DNA from: RYN-428 sp035551995
Lineage (GTDB): Bacteria; Planctomycetota; Phycisphaerae; Tepidisphaerales; Tepidisphaeraceae
Assembly: GCA_035551995.1 (NCBI GenBank)
Contig: DASZME010000086.1
Span: 186,001-250,000, forward strand
Length of the DNA: 64,000 nucleotides
Direction of reading: 5' to 3'
Part shown: one piece after another, positions 56,337-64,000 of the stretch
How positions within the stretch are numbered: the stretch's first letter is position 1
How the letters are laid out: every line of letters begins with the position of its first letter
Notes under the pieces: generated by a model
The model's database searches: none
Seen by the model: only the letters and a program-made list of their open reading frames with translations
Told to the model about the DNA's origin: nothing
Position numbers and translations under genes: made by a program

Positions 56337-57101
56337 GTGAGACTGCTTATCGCAATACCGATCCATAACGAGGAAAAATACGTCGATCGCGTCATCGATA
56401 AAATCAAGAAATTTCACGACGATCTGCTGGTGATCGACGACGGCAGTACCGATGCGACGCCGGAGCTTTTGGCTCGTCGAGCGGACGTGAAGGTCATTCG
56501 ACATCCCATTAATCGCGGGTACGGCAAGAGCCTGATCGACGCCTTCGCCTACGCCGACGCTCACGCGTATGACTGGGTGATCACCATGGACTGCGACGAG
56601 CAGCATGAGCCTGAGCGAATCCCGTCATTTATCGAGGCGATCGAAACCGACAAATGGGATCTGATTAGCGGCTCGCGCTACCTCTCGCCGCGCGGCGACG
56701 ACGACCTGCCCCCCGGCGATCGCCAGAGCATCAACGCCACCATCACGGAGATGCTCAACGATTTGTTCGATCTCGGCATCACCGACGCTTTCTGCGGCTA
56801 CAAGGCGCATCGCGTCAGCGCCATGCGCCATCTGCGTCTCACGGAAACCGGCTACGCTTTCCCACTTCAACTTTGGCCGCAAATCTGGTCGGCGGGCTTT
56901 CGTCTGACTGAAATCCCCGTTCGGCTGATCTATAATGACCCGACTCGCCATTTCGGCGGCAACCTTGACGACGCGGGAAATCGGCTGCGTCATTATCTTG
57001 ACGTGCTTAAGTCCGAAATGCGGCGGCTAAACGCCGATCCGCTTGAGCCGACCAGAGGCGAGCCGGTCGTCGAGGTGGAATCCTGCTGCTGTGGAAAATA
57101 A
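56337..57101 (+). CDS. Glycosyltransferase family 2 protein
   Basis: About 254 residues from GTG at 56337, which has GGGAG six bases upstream; the frame is open to 56250. The N-terminus VRLLIAIPIHNEEKYVDRVIDKI and VIDDGSTDATPELL are the GT2 nucleotide-sugar core, with the DxD-like ITMDCDEQHEP. It resembles dolichol-phosphate mannosyl- and glucosyltransferases that make polyprenyl-linked sugars, without membrane helices. A Cys-rich C-terminus (SCCCGK) is unusual and might be modified or bind metal. The acceptor is unknown. Confidence 0.9.
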   Translation: MRLLIAIPIHNEEKYVDRVIDKIKKFHDDLLVIDDGSTDATPELLARRADVKVIRHPINRGYGKSLIDAFAYADAHAYDWVITMDCDEQHEPERIPSFIEAIETDKWDLISGSRYLSPRGDDDLPPGDRQSINATITEMLNDLFDLGITDAFCGYKAHRVSAMRHLRLTETGYAFPLQLWPQIWSAGFRLTEIPVRLIYNDPTRHFGGNLDDAGNRLRHYLDVLKSEMRRLNADPLEPTRGEPVVEVESCCCGK

Positions 57102-57134
57102 GTCGGCGGCGTCTTTGACTTCAAATTCCAGCCC

Positions 57135-58649
57135 ATGACTCCAACCGCATCCCCTCCGCGCTACGACCGCTGGAAAGCTCCCACGGAGGACGGCCACGTC
57201 CTGATCTGGCCTTCGCCGGCGCAGGTGTCGGCCGATGCGATCGACAATCACGCCCGGCTCACTTCCGCCGATACCGTAAAACTTCAAAACGTCCCGCTGC
57301 CGCAAGTGAGAACCCGCCTCCGCCAATGGCTTGGCCACGGCGAAGAGGATCGCCCGCTGATCGCCACCGGCCATCAGGCGGAGCTTCATCATCCCGGCGT
57401 CTGGGTGAAAAATGCGTTCATCAAAATCGCGGCCCATCGGTTGGGCGGACGGGCGATTCACTTTGCCGTCGATACCGACGAACCCAAGCACCTTCAACTG
57501 CGCTGGCCCGGCGGATCGGTCGCGCTGACCGATTCCGATCGGCTGAAAGAAGAGTGGAGCGGTTTAGTCCCCGCGCCGACCCCCGCGCACCTGGCGGAAG
57601 TGGCCAATGTTTTCGACGCCGCCGCCCGCGCGTGGCATTTCAAGCCGGTCGTCCCTCCATTTCTCGATTCGATGCGACGCTCGGCCGGCACGTCGGCCAA
57701 TCTTCCCGCCGCTTTGTCCGGCGCCGTTCACGACCTCGACGCGACGCTGGGCCTGCATTATGACTCCCGCCTGGTATCGCCGATTTGTTTTTCCGAGCCT
57801 TACCTGCTGTTCGTGCACCACATCCTGGCGCGGGCGGATTTATTCGCCGCCGACTACAACGCTTCGCTGGAAGAATACCGGCGGGAAAATAAGATCCGCA
57901 CGCCCGGCCGGCCGATGCCGAATCTCAAGTGCCTGCCCGAAGGCTGCGAAGCGCCGTTCTGGCTCGATGACCTGAGCGCCGGCTCCCGTTCCCGCGCCGC
58001 CGTGGCGCGCGAAGATGGCGCCCTGGTTCTGGTCTTGCGCAACGGCGAGCGCTTCCGATTCGACCCCGCCGCCGACGGATGGTCGGCCGCGGGGGCGCTT
58101 TTGCTTTTCCTCCGCCGCAACGGCGTTCGCCTCGCTCCGCGCGCCCTGACGCTGACGGCGGTGTTGCGGCTTCTCGCCGCCGATCAGTTCGTGCACGGCA
58201 TCGGCGGGGGCCAGTACGATCAGGTGCTCGACAAGCTCATCGCCCGCCATTTCCAGCTTGACCCGCCGCGTTTTTCCATCACCACCGCGACGCTCTATTT
58301 CCCCGGCGCCATCGGCCAGCGGCACATCTGTATTCGCTGTCTGGCCGAAGACGGTCATCGCCTGAAGCATGCGGTTCTCGGCCAGACCAAATCGCAATAC
58401 GTCAACGCCATCGCGTCGGCCCCGCGTCATTCGATGGAACGCTCGGCCCTCTTCACGGAAATGCACGAGAAATTATTCGCCGCCCGCAAAAGCGACATCT
58501 ATCGGCGATGGTCCGACAGCTACGACCAGGCAAAAAATCGCGAAAAGCAGGAAAAGGCGATCTTCGACCGCGAGATGTTTTACGCCATCCAGCCCGCCGA
58601 CCGGCTGGCGGAAATGATCGAGAAATACCGCGCGGCGTTCGCCCGATAG
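57135..58649 (+). CDS. BshC-like conserved protein
   Basis: A 504-residue cytoplasmic protein. Residues about 70-125 hold PLIATGHQAELHHPGVWVKNAFI and then IHFAVDTDEPKH, resembling the ligand-binding region of bacillithiol synthase BshC, a Rossmann-like cysteine-adding enzyme. The C-terminal helix region (YDQAKNREKQEKAIFDREMFYAIQP) is compatible with the BshC coiled-coil. Other BshC hallmarks are weak and no bshA or bshB is adjacent. It follows the GT2 gene by 33 bases on the same strand, so the two may be co-transcribed. Confidence 0.5.
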   Translation: MTPTASPPRYDRWKAPTEDGHVLIWPSPAQVSADAIDNHARLTSADTVKLQNVPLPQVRTRLRQWLGHGEEDRPLIATGHQAELHHPGVWVKNAFIKIAAHRLGGRAIHFAVDTDEPKHLQLRWPGGSVALTDSDRLKEEWSGLVPAPTPAHLAEVANVFDAAARAWHFKPVVPPFLDSMRRSAGTSANLPAALSGAVHDLDATLGLHYDSRLVSPICFSEPYLLFVHHILARADLFAADYNASLEEYRRENKIRTPGRPMPNLKCLPEGCEAPFWLDDLSAGSRSRAAVAREDGALVLVLRNGERFRFDPAADGWSAAGALLLFLRRNGVRLAPRALTLTAVLRLLAADQFVHGIGGGQYDQVLDKLIARHFQLDPPRFSITTATLYFPGAIGQRHICIRCLAEDGHRLKHAVLGQTKSQYVNAIASAPRHSMERSALFTEMHEKLFAARKSDIYRRWSDSYDQAKNREKQEKAIFDREMFYAIQPADRLAEMIEKYRAAFAR

Positions 58650-58741
58650 CACCGCAGGAGCATCCGTGAGAATCCGCGACTGTTCGCGCCGGCGATGTCG
58701 GCAAAAATTGGCACTCATTCATATTGCCGAGCAGTGCATTT

Positions 58742-59122
58742 TTACGAGGCTTTTCGTACCATCCCGCGCCAGCGTTTTGGGTCATGATTAACCTCGTCGA
58801 GCAGGCGCCGCCCCCACGCTGCGGGGACTCGGTTGCCCTGCTCCCAGGCTTGTATCAGGACGGTCGAGACACCCAATAGGTGGGCAAATACGGATTGACT
58901 TACGCCGATCCTGTCGCGCGTGGCGCGCACGGCCTGGGCGGTGTAATTGGCCGGTGGATCGGGAACCTCCACGCGGCGTATGGTGTATTTCAAGCCGAGC
59001 GCAACGCCGGCTTCCAAAGCGTCGGCAAACTCGGTCAGGTCGGCAAGAATCGCCGCTCCGGTGGCTTGCGCAGTCGCGCTTGTCTTGGGAGCACGTCTCT
59101 GTTTCTTCGTCCTGTTTTTCAT
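58742..59122 (-). CDS. HigA-type antitoxin (XRE family)
   Basis: A 126-residue protein with a Lys/Arg-rich N-terminus and a helix-turn-helix at about 68-110 (VRATRDRIGVSQSVFAHLLGVS, then LIQAWEQGNRVP). Antitoxins of toxin-first HigBA modules have this organisation: the C-terminal HTH binds the operator, and an N-terminal part blocks the toxin. The ATG at 59122 lies two bases after the toxin stop, and GGAGG lies within the end of the toxin gene, so translation is coupled. Confidence 0.82.
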   Translation of the reverse strand: MKNRTKKQRRAPKTSATAQATGAAILADLTEFADALEAGVALGLKYTIRRVEVPDPPANYTAQAVRATRDRIGVSQSVFAHLLGVSTVLIQAWEQGNRVPAAWGRRLLDEVNHDPKRWRGMVRKAS

Positions 59123-59124
59123 GG

Positions 59125-59475
59125 TTATCCTCCGGCTCCGAGGATCTCACGGATTCGGTTCAGCACTGCTTTGATGCCGCTGCATGTAGCGGCATCGAGA
59201 TTTTCCTCATTCTTCTTCAGATACAGCGTCGCCAGCAGAGTCAATTCGTAGTCGGGAAACTGAGCGAATCCAACGCGCATCGACCCACTTTTCCCTTTAT
59301 CGCGAGAAGGAGGAGCGAAGCGAATTTTTCGCAGCCCGCCCGTCCCGCGCATGACGCCGTGCGCGGAAGGATCGCGCATAATCGCCGATTCCAACGCCTG
59401 CAAGTCCTCGTCGGTCAATTTCTCGGCTCGCCACCGATTGCCGAACGTCGGCATCTGGCTGAGCGTCCACTTCAC
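59125..59475 (-). CDS. HigB/RelE-type toxin
   Basis: A 116-residue protein with a RelE/HigB2-like pattern: RWRAEKLTDEDLQALESAIMRDPSAHGVMRGTGGLRKIRFA and then KGKSGSMRVGFAQFPDYELTLLATLYLKKNEENL, the typical beta-sheet and loop region of mRNA interferases. It starts at GTG 59475, seven bases after a TACAAT -10 box, so the mRNA is predicted leaderless. The antitoxin gene follows directly. Autoregulation through the palindromes overlapping the promoter is likely. Confidence 0.84.
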   Translation of the reverse strand: MKWTLSQMPTFGNRWRAEKLTDEDLQALESAIMRDPSAHGVMRGTGGLRKIRFAPPSRDKGKSGSMRVGFAQFPDYELTLLATLYLKKNEENLDAATCSGIKAVLNRIREILGAGG

Positions 59476-59479
59476 TTGC

Positions 59480-59508
59480 GATATTGTATCACTATGTAAT
59501 ATAGTATC
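59480..59508 (-). promoter_or_regulatory. Promoter and palindromic operator of the TA module
   Basis: The minus-strand -10 box TACAAT (59488-59483) overlaps a GATA-n3-TATC palindrome (59480-59490), next to a perfect ACTAT-n5-ATAGT palindrome (59491-59505). The AT-rich dyads are the natural sites for HTH antitoxin binding. The start codon is seven bases downstream of the -10 box. Confidence 0.6.
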
Positions 59509-59577
59509 AAGCTACGTTACTCACGGTCCATATCCGTCGCTTGCGTTCGACGGCGGCCTTCGCGAGACTTTCCGGCG

Positions 59578-60417
59578 ATGAAACTCGCATTCTCAACCAA
59601 CGCCTACACGCGGTTTCCGCTCCTCGAGGCCCTGCACGACATCAAGCACGCCGGGTTTGCGGGCGTCGAAATTCTCGCGGACGTGCCACATGCCTATCCC
59701 CCGCTCATCACCGCGCAATTGACGGCCAGCGTCGTTAAAGCACTCGAAACAACCGGCCTGTCCGTCAGCAACGTCAATTGCAATTGTTCGTTTGGCTACT
59801 GGAAACACGCCCCGCCGGAGCCGTACTTTGAGCCAAGCCTCATCAGCCCGATCGCCAGGTATCGAGCCGACCGGTCGGCGATGATCATGACCACGCTCGA
59901 TTTCGCAAAGCGGATCGGCGCCCGGAACATCAGCATTACCAGCGGCCGAACCCTTGGCGGCATGCCTCCTGACAAAGCCGCCGTCCAATTCGCCGAGTCG
60001 ATGCGTCCCATTCTTGACCATGCCGACAAACTGGGAATCGACGTCGGCGTCGAATGCGAGCCCGGCCTGTTCCTGGAATACATCGCCGAGCTTCGCGACT
60101 GGATCGACCGCCTCGGCCACTCCCGTTTTGGCGCCAACCTCGACATCGGCCACAGCGTCGTGATCGGCGAATCGATTTCTGAAGTGGTCGCGATGGTGAA
60201 CGGTCGCATCTGGAACATGCACGTCGAGGACCTGCCGGGCCGAAAGCACTACCACATGATTCCAGGCGAGGGCACGCTGGATTGGGATTCGCTGAAATTG
60301 GCGTTGGAGAAAATTCAATATGATCGGTTTCTGACGGTAGAACTTTATACGCACACCGAAAATCCGCGGGAAGCCGCCGAAAAAAGTTTCGCGTTCCTGT
60401 CGAAGAAATTCGGATAG
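59578..60417 (+). CDS. Sugar phosphate isomerase/epimerase, metal-dependent
   Basis: A 279-residue TIM-barrel protein with complete metal ligands: Glu in VGVECEPGLF, Asp in ANLDIGHSVV, His in IWNMHVEDL and Glu in LTVELYTHTEN. The N-terminus is MKLAFSTNAYTRFPLLEAL. It probably isomerises or epimerises a sugar or polyol in the cytoplasm. It differs from the protein at 10413, in which several ligands are changed. The gene has no near-start ribosome site and is divergent from the TA module. The substrate is unknown. Confidence 0.9.
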   Translation: MKLAFSTNAYTRFPLLEALHDIKHAGFAGVEILADVPHAYPPLITAQLTASVVKALETTGLSVSNVNCNCSFGYWKHAPPEPYFEPSLISPIARYRADRSAMIMTTLDFAKRIGARNISITSGRTLGGMPPDKAAVQFAESMRPILDHADKLGIDVGVECEPGLFLEYIAELRDWIDRLGHSRFGANLDIGHSVVIGESISEVVAMVNGRIWNMHVEDLPGRKHYHMIPGEGTLDWDSLKLALEKIQYDRFLTVELYTHTENPREAAEKSFAFLSKKFG

Positions 60418-60446
60418 ATGCAGGTTTGCAGTCAAAAGGAAATCGC

Positions 60447-61289
60447 ATGAACCGCAGCTTCCTGGCGTTTGTTGTTTCGTCGCTGATCGCTCTATCGGCT
60501 GCGCGGGCCGCCGGACCCGCCGCCGGCGACAATCCCGTTAAAGCTTCGTTGATATCCGACGCGTCGCACGTTCGCGCCGGCCGTCCTTTCACGATCGGCG
60601 TGCTTCTGGAAATCGATCCCGGATGGCACGTCTACTGGACCAATCCCGGCGACAGCGGGGCGCCGACGGTCGTGAAGTTCAACGCGCCGGAGGGGTTTGT
60701 GATCACGCCCGATCCGTTTCCGATTCCGCGCGCCTTTCGGCAGGGAAAGGAGACGACGTATGGATACGATCGAGAGGCGCTGTTCACGGCTCGCGTTACG
60801 CCGTCAATGGACATTCGTATCGGCATGCCGGTGACTTTCGAAGCGTCGATCAACTGGTTAGCCTGCAAGGAAGCGTGCATCCCCGGCAAGGCGTCGCTCG
60901 CCTTGGCGATGAAAGCGGAAGACCACACCGGTCCGGCCAACGTCGAAGATTTCAAGCGATACGCAACGACCGTCGCGGCCAAATCGGCACGCCCGGCCGA
61001 CGTCGGATCCATCCAGCGAAAGGTGGACGCCGCCACGCACGTCGAAACCTTGACGGTGCATTGGAAAAATCCGGTGACCTCAATTCAGCTTTTCCCGGGC
61101 GCTGACGAAGCCGTGACGGTCAATCATATCGTCGTCAAGAAAACCGAGAACGACGCGACGGACATCACCATGAAAATCGACATGGCGAGCGATCAAAAGC
61201 CGGCGTCGAATTTTTTGCCGGTGTTGCTGGTTTGGCGGGATTCAGGCGGCCATATGCTTGGGTGGGAAACGGACGTTCAGGTAAAGTGA
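60447..61289 (+). CDS. Free-standing DsbD N-terminal domain-like protein
   Basis: About 280 residues. A signal peptide (residues 3-22) precedes a DsbD-alpha/C-terminal-type immunoglobulin-like domain: LLEIDPGWHVYWTNPGDSGAP and the pair of cysteines in WLACKEACIPGKASL are characteristic of the N-terminal periplasmic domain of DsbD. The usual membrane electron-transfer and thioredoxin domains are missing. ATG at 60447 has AAAAGGA eight bases upstream. It may shuttle thiol electrons from another DsbD or CcdA protein to periplasmic clients. Confidence 0.84.
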   Translation: MNRSFLAFVVSSLIALSAARAAGPAAGDNPVKASLISDASHVRAGRPFTIGVLLEIDPGWHVYWTNPGDSGAPTVVKFNAPEGFVITPDPFPIPRAFRQGKETTYGYDREALFTARVTPSMDIRIGMPVTFEASINWLACKEACIPGKASLALAMKAEDHTGPANVEDFKRYATTVAAKSARPADVGSIQRKVDAATHVETLTVHWKNPVTSIQLFPGADEAVTVNHIVVKKTENDATDITMKIDMASDQKPASNFLPVLLVWRDSGGHMLGWETDVQVK

Positions 61290-61328
61290 AATCGAATGGA
61301 ATTAGCGTTTCTTGTGCTGGTGCAGCGA

Positions 61329-61380
61329 GCTTCGATCGTGAAACACGTCCCGCAAGCGGGGCCGCTAATACGCGGGTAGT
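61329..61380 (+). repeat. REP-like dispersed repeat, copy 3
   Basis: This is the single-unit copy: GCTTCGATCGTGAAACACG then TCCCGCAAGCGGGGCCGCTAA, with a few changes in the first palindrome. It lies in the 201-base gap after the DsbD-like gene. Confidence 0.65.
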
Positions 61381-61490
61381 GCATCGTCACACAATGATTT
61401 TGGGAAGTCAGCGGGGTTTACCCTGATTTGGAAGCGTCACTATGTAGTAGCGTGTTTTTGAGGAGGATGGGCTTCGGAGGGAAGTGAATC

Positions 61491-61922
61491 CTAGTCCAGC
61501 TTTTCCGCCTCCAGCCCGATATTTTTTTCGCCCGCCGCTTTTTTCTCGGCGTATTTTTTTACCCACGTCTCGAAACTCTTACCCGCCGCCGTGTCACGGC
61601 CGGTGAATTCAACGCGAGCGACCTGATCGTAGGGAACCGAAATTTTCTGCTCTTCGTTCTTGGGAAACAGCCGCACGATACAGTCGCCGAGCGTGTGACC
61701 ATCGCTACGGCGATCGAAAATGTAACCTTCGATCACGCGGCCATCCTTGAGCGTGAGCGTGACGTCGCCGCGATAGTCAAACGCTTTTTCGAAGGCGGCG
61801 CGAATTTCGTCGCCGGTGGCCAGAGATGGGATCCATCCTTCGAGGTTTTCGTGGATAACCCCAACTCCATTCGCGGCGGATTGCTCGGCGTCATACGGAC
61901 GGGCTTTGGTTTCTTGCGGCAT
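61491..61922 (-). CDS. Small conserved protein of unknown function near hpnH
   Basis: A 143-residue protein without a signal peptide. The central part (VTLTLKDGRVIEGYIFDRRSDG, then CIVRLFP and ISVPYDQVARVEFTGRDTAAG) resembles a compact beta-barrel of the Sm-like/DUF-type. It ends in a charged helix (WVKKYAEKKAAGEKNIG). ATG at 61922 is chosen because GAGAGGG lies upstream and it starts the ordered part. It is located downstream of hpnH on the same strand, so an association with the hopanoid pathway is possible but unproven. Confidence 0.65.
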   Translation of the reverse strand: MPQETKARPYDAEQSAANGVGVIHENLEGWIPSLATGDEIRAAFEKAFDYRGDVTLTLKDGRVIEGYIFDRRSDGHTLGDCIVRLFPKNEEQKISVPYDQVARVEFTGRDTAAGKSFETWVKKYAEKKAAGEKNIGLEAEKLD

Positions 61923-62114
61923 CTGAGTTAACCCTCTCGGCAATGATTGTTCACGAAAAATCGCCACGTGCTGGTACTTTGATAGCCGAGGGCGCAAGCC
62001 GCGGCGGCGACCGCGTCAGGTCCGCGCGACCAAATCAGAGCCGCGAGTTTCCAAGCCGCTATCGAAAAAATTCGGAGTGCCATCCACGGAACTTACGTTT
62101 CGAAACTCCGCCCG

Positions 62115-63242
62115 TCACGCATTCTGGAACTCGGGTTCTTTTTTTGCCGCCTTGACGTTTAACGGCACCAACTGCCCCGGATGCCGGCGCGGCGTGTTCG
62201 CTACCGCTTTGGCGGCGTCGGCATTTTTATACGTTCCGCCTAACACCGTCGCGCGGGCGGCGCGGAATATCCCAGTGAGTGAGAAGGTGTCGTTGACGGC
62301 ACTGGCTTCATAGCCGCTGTGCACCATGCAGTTGCGGCACTTGGGGTTGCCGGACTCGGTGCCGTACCGTTCCCACTCGGTGGTTTCGATCAGTTCGCTG
62401 AAGCGATCGACGTAGCCGTCGGATAGGAGATAGCAGGGCTTTTGCCATCCGAAAATGTTGTAGGTCGGCATTCCCCATGGCGTGCACTTATATTGCTGCT
62501 TGCCCATCAGAAATTCCAGGAACAACGGGCTTTGATTGAAGTGCCATTTGCCGTTGCGATTGCTCAGGATGTTGCGGAAAAGCTCGCGGGTCTTGTCGCG
62601 GGGAAGAAAATGCTGCTGGTCCGGCGCCTTATCGTAGCTGTAGCCGGGCGAAAGCATCATGCCTTCCACGCCAAGGTCCATCATCTCGTCGAAAAACGCG
62701 CGGACGCTCACCGGGTCGGCGCCGTCAAAAAGGGTGGTGTTGGTGGTGACGCGGAAGCCGCGCTTGACGGCTTCGCGAATGCCTTCGACCGCGGTTTCAA
62801 ACGTGCCGTCGCGACAGACGGCAAAATCATGGTGGTCTTTTTGGCCGTCCATGTGGACGCTGAAGGTGAGATATTTGCTGGGCTTAAACAGATCGATCTT
62901 TTCCTTCAGCAGCAGCGCGTTGGTGCAGAGGTAGATATACTTTTTTCGGGCGACAAGGCCTTGGACGATCTCCTTGATATTCGGATGCAGCAACGGTTCG
63001 CCGCCGGGGATGCTGACCATGGGGGCGCCGCACTCGTCAACGGCCGCGAAACATTGTTCCGGCGTAAGCTGCTTCTTAAGAACGTGCGGCGGATATTGAA
63101 TCTTCCCGCACCCGGCACACGCGAGATTGCAACGAAAAAGCGGTTCAAGCATCAATACAAGCGGATAGCGTTTGCGTCCCGAAAGCTTTTGCTTGATGAC
63201 ATACGTCGCCACCGTCCACATTTGCGAAACTGGCACACCCAT
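62115..63242 (-). CDS. hpnH: Adenosyl-hopene transferase (radical SAM)
   Basis: A 375-residue radical-SAM enzyme that joins the 5'-deoxyadenosyl group to diploptene, giving adenosylhopane in the extended-hopanoid pathway. The iron-sulfur cluster cysteines are Cys38, Cys42 and Cys45 (FRCNLACAGCGK), and SIPGGEPLLHPNI is the SAM-binding GGE motif. The C-terminal part with GNPKCRNCMVHSGYEASA matches the HpnH-specific region. AAGGGA lies nine bases upstream of the ATG. It is divergent from the hpnG gene, which catalyses the next step. Confidence 0.95.
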   Translation of the reverse strand: MGVPVSQMWTVATYVIKQKLSGRKRYPLVLMLEPLFRCNLACAGCGKIQYPPHVLKKQLTPEQCFAAVDECGAPMVSIPGGEPLLHPNIKEIVQGLVARKKYIYLCTNALLLKEKIDLFKPSKYLTFSVHMDGQKDHHDFAVCRDGTFETAVEGIREAVKRGFRVTTNTTLFDGADPVSVRAFFDEMMDLGVEGMMLSPGYSYDKAPDQQHFLPRDKTRELFRNILSNRNGKWHFNQSPLFLEFLMGKQQYKCTPWGMPTYNIFGWQKPCYLLSDGYVDRFSELIETTEWERYGTESGNPKCRNCMVHSGYEASAVNDTFSLTGIFRAARATVLGGTYKNADAAKAVANTPRRHPGQLVPLNVKAAKKEPEFQNA

Positions 63243-63360
63243 AAAACACGTTCCCTTGGGTTTTTTCGATCACCCGTTAATCCAACCAGCATAACCAACG
63301 CGCGGTATTATTCCAATCCGCAATGCGAATCCCCACTCAAGTCCGGTACAAACCCGCGCG

Positions 63361-63387
63361 AAGCCCCGGCACGCCGTACCGGGGCTT
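63361..63387. repeat. Hairpin between hpnH and hpnG
   Basis: A 9-bp perfect stem (63361-63369 with 63379-63387) closes on a 9-base loop and is followed by TG-rich rather than T-rich sequence. It lies in the 248-base divergent intergenic region, which holds no gene. Confidence 0.5.
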
Positions 63388-63475
63388 TGGGGGCGCGAAC
63401 ACGCTGAAAGCATGCCCGCGTCGACACTTAACGCATATACCGCGTTTCTTCCGTCGCAACCACACTTATTATCGG

Positions 63476-63481
63476 TACAAT
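63476..63481 (+). promoter_or_regulatory. -10 box of the hpnG gene
   Basis: TACAAT lies nine bases before GTG 63491. The 5' leader would be only 2-4 bases long. Confidence 0.45.
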
Positions 63482-63490
63482 GCCCCTCGC

Positions 63491-64000
63491 GTGGTGAGGC
63501 GACGTTTGGTCATTTTGACGGCGGTGGCCCTCGAAGGCAGGGCGATCGCAACCGCGTGGGGTCTTCCCGCTCCCAAACCGGGCAAACCGGCGCGCTCCGC
63601 CAATGTAGCGACAATCGTCGAAATTCGTCTCGTCGGCATCGGCGCAACGCATATGCCGGCTGAACGCAGCCGCAATCCGCCGCACGGCATCATCATGGCG
63701 GGACTGGCTGGCGCCCTGGACCCGTCGCTACGGGTAGGCGATGTGGTGCTTGATGACTGCCCGGCGGATTACCATCCGCTTACCCAATTTCGCGCCGGCA
63801 AAATCGTCGCCTCGCCGACGGTCATCGCAACGCCCGCGCAAAAACGTGCCCTCTTCGAGCAAACCGGAGCGTTGGCGGTGGATATGGAAAGCGCCATCGC
63901 CCGTGCGGCGGCGACGGAAATGAACGTGCCGTTCGTGTCGATCCGCGCCATTTCCGACGCCGCCGATGAATCGCTTAACCCCGCGATCCTGAAGATGGTC
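63491..64000 (+). CDS. hpnG: Hopanoid-associated phosphorylase/nucleosidase, partial
   Basis: The open frame from GTG 63491 (or 63494) runs off the window end, giving 170 codons. It encodes a nucleoside-phosphorylase-like protein: LVILTAVALEGRAIATAWGL, then IVEIRLVGIGATHMPAERSR, IIMAGLAGALDPSLRVGDVV, and the family signature AVDMESAIARAAATEMNVPF with FVSIRAISDAADE. HpnG removes adenine from adenosylhopane to form ribosylhopane and is the natural partner of HpnH. Neighbourhood and sequence agree. The start codon is inferred from the promoter; the C-terminus is missing. Confidence 0.88.
   Translation, partial: MVRRRLVILTAVALEGRAIATAWGLPAPKPGKPARSANVATIVEIRLVGIGATHMPAERSRNPPHGIIMAGLAGALDPSLRVGDVVLDDCPADYHPLTQFRAGKIVASPTVIATPAQKRALFEQTGALAVDMESAIARAAATEMNVPFVSIRAISDAADESLNPAILKMV

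Noticed and set aside
63361..63387. Intrinsic terminator between hpnH and hpnG
   Set aside because: The genes are divergent, so no transcript should end there, and the hairpin is not followed by a T-run. It was kept only as a hairpin.
63412..63663. 83-codon frame overlapping the start of hpnG
   Set aside because: The real hpnG frame, with the nucleoside-phosphorylase motifs, is a different one that continues to the window end.

Overview
The window is GC-rich DNA from a didermal bacterium, most likely a planctomycete of the Phycisphaerae type. That is inference from gene content: two secreted-pilin-like proteins carrying the prepilin N-terminus plus the H-X9-DG motif, a TonB receptor, an orphan secretin-like N-domain protein, hopanoid side-chain genes (hpnH, hpnG), TPR-rich glycosyl- and sulfotransferases, and many signal-peptide proteins with no recognisable family. 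No rRNA, tRNA, CRISPR array or complete insertion sequence was found. About 55 genes are supported. They are mostly short transcription units in both directions, separated by REP-like and MITE-like palindromes.

Region by region. 0-11.3 kb: the end of nuoN, a long hairpin, a TPR glycosyltransferase, a Uma2 nuclease, mtnA, a LolD/FtsX-type ABC transporter pair, an MBOAT/SGNH acylation pair and a TIM-barrel isomerase. 11.3-16.1 kb: a frameshifted nucleotidyltransferase remnant, then an ECF sigma module flanked by two secreted proteins of related layout, closed by a strong terminator. 16.2-23.4 kb: a secreted esterase and a three-gene envelope-polysaccharide locus (polytopic membrane protein, SGNH protein, MBOAT), followed by a MITE-like element and REP-like repeats. 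23.4-36.4 kb: pdxA, riboflavin synthase, a gluzincin-like lipoprotein, acylphosphatase, two large secreted carbohydrate-related proteins, a cytoplasmic DsbA-like protein with a peroxiredoxin, an RluB-type pseudouridine synthase and a fused AhbA/AhbB-like siroheme decarboxylase homologue.

36.4-49.2 kb: a pseudopilin, then a compact operon (ABC-type substrate-binding protein, hybrid histidine kinase, TonB-dependent receptor) that looks like a solute-sensing and uptake unit, a secreted esterase, a TPR-sulfotransferase, trmL, an orphan secretin N-domain protein, a nucleotidyltransferase and a secreted unknown. 49.5-59.5 kb: a Gfo/Idh/MocA oxidoreductase, RNase HI with a zinc ribbon, a membrane protein, a bactofilin, an MFS transporter, a second pseudopilin, an RluA-type pseudouridine synthase, a GT2, a BshC-like protein and a toxin-first HigB/HigA-type module. 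59.6-64 kb: a TIM-barrel isomerase, a free-standing DsbD N-terminal-domain protein, a small unknown, and hpnH divergent from hpnG, which runs off the window end.

An unusual theme is that several genes carry a -10-like hexamer only 6-9 bases before the start codon and have no Shine-Dalgarno sequence, which predicts leaderless or nearly leaderless mRNAs. Other genes in the same window have ordinary GGAG-type ribosome sites with 5-9 base spacing, so both initiation modes appear to coexist.
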